Shown: positions 5,772 to 7,130 of the stretch, one piece after another
Numbering within the stretch: the first letter of the stretch is position 1
Layout of the letters: every line of letters begins with the position of its first letter
Assembly (NCBI GenBank): GCA_017647245.1
Contig: JAGCKY010000071.1
Coordinates: 1-7,130 of the forward strand
Source of the DNA: Elusimicrobiaceae bacterium
Lineage (GTDB): Bacteria; Elusimicrobiota; Elusimicrobia; Elusimicrobiales; Elusimicrobiaceae
Length of the DNA: 7,130 bases
Direction of reading: 5' to 3'
Notes under the pieces: model-generated
Seen by the model: only the letters and a program-made list of their open reading frames with translations
Databases searched by the model: none
Told to the model about the DNA's origin: nothing
Position numbers and translations under genes: made by a program

Positions 5772-6478
5772 AACGCGATTTTACCGTCGTGCTCGTTCGT
5801 CCGCGCGACCCGAATAATATCGGCGCCGCTGCACGTGCGATGGCAAATTTTGGGCTGTCAGATTTGCGCGTGGTAGAGCCGTATGAGCCGTCTTGGCAAA
5901 CGGCGGTAGTCAGTGCGGTATGTGCGGAAGATATTTTGAAAAATGCAAAATTATTTCACACGTTGCCCGACGCGCTTTCCGATTGTAAACTCACCATTGC
6001 CACGACCGCGCTAAAAAACCGCCGCTTAAACGAAACCATTGTTTTACTACCTGATTTTCCGGCGTGGCTCAATAAACAGCCGGGCGGCAAAACCGCGCTT
6101 GTTTTCGGCAATGAAAAGACCGGGCTTTCCAACGAAGATATTGAATTATGTTCCGCGGCCCTGCACATTCCCACGCGCGCCAAACAACCGTCTATCAATT
6201 TAGCGCAAGCGGTGATTTTAACTTGCTATGAACTGGCCCGCGGACAAGTGCCGCCGCGCGGTAAAAGCGCGCTCAAAGTTGCCACGTTTGAGCAGACTGA
6301 ACTGGTGGTAAACGAACTGGATAAATTAATGCAAGCGGCAGATTTCCGGCAGGATTACACCGCCGCGCAACGCAAAACTTTAATCCGCAAATTTTTCCAA
6401 CGCGGCGCGTTGTCCAAAGACGATTTATTTTTCCTCAAAAAATTCGCCACCAAACTTGGTGGAAAATTACCCCGGTAA
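5768..6478 (+). CDS. trmJ: TrmJ-like tRNA 2'-O-methyltransferase (SPOUT family)
   Basis: 236 residues, near the 246 of E. coli TrmJ. The three SPOUT/TrmH motifs are present: motif 1, VLVRPRDPNNIGAAARAM (residues 8-25, with the conserved Asn and Arg23); motif 2, LVFGNEKTGLSNED (111-124); motif 3, IPTRAKQPSINLAQAV (134-149), which forms the knotted S-adenosylmethionine site. A basic helical C-terminal extension (170-236) fits TrmJ better than shorter TrmL. TrmJ methylates the 2'-OH of nucleotide 32 in the anticodon loop of several tRNAs. Another TrmH-family RNA specificity cannot be excluded. Its ATG overlaps the lpdA stop (ATGA, 4 bp), so translation is probably coupled to lpdA. If the lpdA frameshift is real, ribosomes stop 1.2 kb earlier and trmJ expression may fall. 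It is convergent with pilin gene 2, only 9 bp away. Confidence 0.88.
   Translation: MKRDFTVVLVRPRDPNNIGAAARAMANFGLSDLRVVEPYEPSWQTAVVSAVCAEDILKNAKLFHTLPDALSDCKLTIATTALKNRRLNETIVLLPDFPAWLNKQPGGKTALVFGNEKTGLSNEDIELCSAALHIPTRAKQPSINLAQAVILTCYELARGQVPPRGKSALKVATFEQTELVVNELDKLMQAADFRQDYTAAQRKTLIRKFFQRGALSKDDLFFLKKFATKLGGKLPR
6437..6462 (-). terminator. Possible terminator of pilin gene 2 inside the trmJ 3' end
   Basis: Minus-strand inverted repeat CCACCA-AGTT-TGGTGG (6462-6447), then CG, AA and six T (6442-6437). It lies about 26 nt past the pilin 2 stop. The stem has only 6 bp, and the sequence also encodes TrmJ residues TKLGG, so it may be coincidental. No other terminator is visible in the 9-bp gap. 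Confidence 0.35.
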
Positions 6479-6487
6479 ATATATCCT

Positions 6488-7000
6488 TCAGTCTAAAACA
6501 TAATATGTCCATTGTCCTTCGCCTGTGGCAGGATATTGGGTGCCTTTTCCTAAACTGCGACACATCTGGTCCGCTACGCTACCTTGAGAATAACAGACGA
6601 TATCGCCTTTTTTAAAATTCGTATTTTGTTTAGTAGCATCTCGCAAATATATCGCATAACGAAATGTTTGGTCCCCTGCCTGCACATTATCAAGCGTCCA
6701 TACGCCATAACGAATTGTGGAATCTGGACCACATTTATAATATCCCGTGTTTGTGCTCAGATTATACGTACAACCCGTTAGGGGCAATTCAATATCCAAA
6801 AGGGTCAAATCCGGGGTATATTCATTATTAGCCAAATAATAGCGCTCCTCTGCATCATACAAAGCCCGCACGATAGGGATATAGGTAGATAATTTTGCCT
6901 TTTTAACAGCCACTTGATATTGCGGCAGTGCAATAGCGGCCAGTATACCGATAATTAAAACAACTACTAACAGCTCTATTAGTGTAAATGCTTTCTTCAT
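6488..7000 (-). CDS. Type IV pilin-like protein 2
   Basis: 170 residues. A very short class III leader, MKKA, precedes FTLIELLVVVLIIG, with Glu5 of the mature protein conserved and Ala, not Gly, before the cut. Its first 25 mature residues are identical to those of pilin 1. Downstream, both share R-x-L-x-D-A, Y-F/Y-LAN, a Leu/Ile-Glu-x-Pro stretch and a C-terminal IVC(x10)CRSL cysteine pair (136, 147). Two further cysteines (77, 90) probably form a second disulfide. The middle and tail differ strongly from pilin 1, so the two are divergent paralogues, not recent duplicates. It is probably a minor pilin or pseudopilin. No assembly gene lies nearby. AGGAGA sits 7 nt from the ATG. No convincing promoter lies within 60 bp upstream, where two palindromic repeats occur. 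Confidence 0.92.
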   Translation of the reverse strand: MKKAFTLIELLVVVLIIGILAAIALPQYQVAVKKAKLSTYIPIVRALYDAEERYYLANNEYTPDLTLLDIELPLTGCTYNLSTNTGYYKCGPDSTIRYGVWTLDNVQAGDQTFRYAIYLRDATKQNTNFKKGDIVCYSQGSVADQMCRSLGKGTQYPATGEGQWTYYVLD

Positions 7001-7017
7001 AAAATACTCTCCTTTCT

Positions 7018-7047
7018 GTCGTCCTGAGGAGTTTCTGCTCAGGACCT
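7018..7047 (+). repeat. REP-like palindromic element, copy A
   Basis: A 30-bp unit: GTC, then an 8-bp perfect stem GTCCTGAG / CTCAGGAC (7021-7028 with 7038-7045) around a 9-nt loop, ending CT. 25 of 30 positions match copy B in inverse orientation. The first four bases, GTCG, resemble the GTAG-type tetranucleotide at the foot of REP elements. On the plus strand a T-rich stretch (ATTTGTTTTTTT) follows, so it could also stop plus-strand transcription. It ends 4 nt from the pilin 2 ribosome site and would lie in that mRNA's leader. Confidence 0.65.
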
Positions 7048-7070
7048 ATTTGTTTTTTTCAATATAGCTG

Positions 7071-7100
7071 AGGTGCTGAGCAAAAACGACTCAGCACGAC
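7071..7100 (-). repeat. REP-like palindromic element, copy B (inverted)
   Basis: Reverse-strand copy of the same 30-bp unit. Its stem GTGCTGAG / CTCAGCAC (7073-7080 with 7090-7097) encloses a 9-nt loop. Relative to copy A, one stem base pair is swapped from C-G to G-C, a compensatory change that keeps the palindrome. The two copies lie 23 bp apart with their GTCG ends outward, as in a BIME. Beyond it, 7101-7130 holds only a possible minus-strand -10 (TATAAA, 7112-7107) whose -35 box would fall outside the window. Confidence 0.65.
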
Positions 7101-7130
7101 ATTTTATTTATACTCACTACCCCCGTATTG

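Noticed and set aside
7018..7100. CRISPR repeats
   Set aside because: Only two units, in opposite orientation, with no regular spacer series and no cas gene. A REP-like pair explains them better.

Overview
The window looks like chromosomal DNA from a Gram-negative-type bacterium, most plausibly a gut-associated member of the Elusimicrobiota (Elusimicrobium or a relative). The main clue is two unlinked single-gene type IV pilin loci whose N-termini carry the same FTLIELLVVVLIIG core followed by ILAAIALPQYQ, a pattern I associate from memory with Elusimicrobium genomes. The lineage is an inference and was not checked by any search. Housekeeping genes are moderately GC-rich. The two pilin genes and their flanks are visibly more AT-rich.

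Layout from left to right. (1) Minus strand: yajQ followed 8 bp later by an exported TPR protein that runs off the left edge (1-1501). The TPR gene's Shine-Dalgarno sequence overlaps the yajQ stop codon. (2) A compact divergent control region (1502-1643) holds two strong hairpins. It leads rightwards into a NupG-type nucleoside transporter gene (1644-2945), which ends at a bidirectional terminator (2959-2989). (3) Minus strand: a lone pilin gene (3013-3483) whose near-consensus promoter has a 12-base A/T homopolymer in its spacer. (4) Minus strand: radC (3656-4342) with its own terminator and a promoter placed to give a leaderless mRNA. (5) Plus strand, divergent from radC: a dihydrolipoamide dehydrogenase gene broken by a +1 frameshift in an A9 run (4415-5771), then trmJ, coupled to it by an ATGA overlap (5768-6478). 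(6) Minus strand, convergent with trmJ and only 9 bp away: a second lone pilin gene (6488-7000). Its upstream region holds two inverted 30-bp palindromic repeats (7018-7047 and 7071-7100) that resemble a REP/BIME pair. The last 30 bases hold only a possible -10 element.

The genes do not form one pathway. They are short independent units: nucleotide-binding regulator plus TPR protein, nucleoside uptake, JAMM-domain protein, redox enzyme plus tRNA methyltransferase, and two members of a dispersed pilin family. No gene-free stretch exceeds 300 bp; the longest is 172 bp (3484-3655). I see no tRNA, rRNA, CRISPR array, insertion sequence or phage gene. I found no convincing multi-gene novel system. 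The observations most worth following are the homopolymer-spaced pilin promoter, the A9 frameshift in lpdA, and the covarying palindromic repeat pair.
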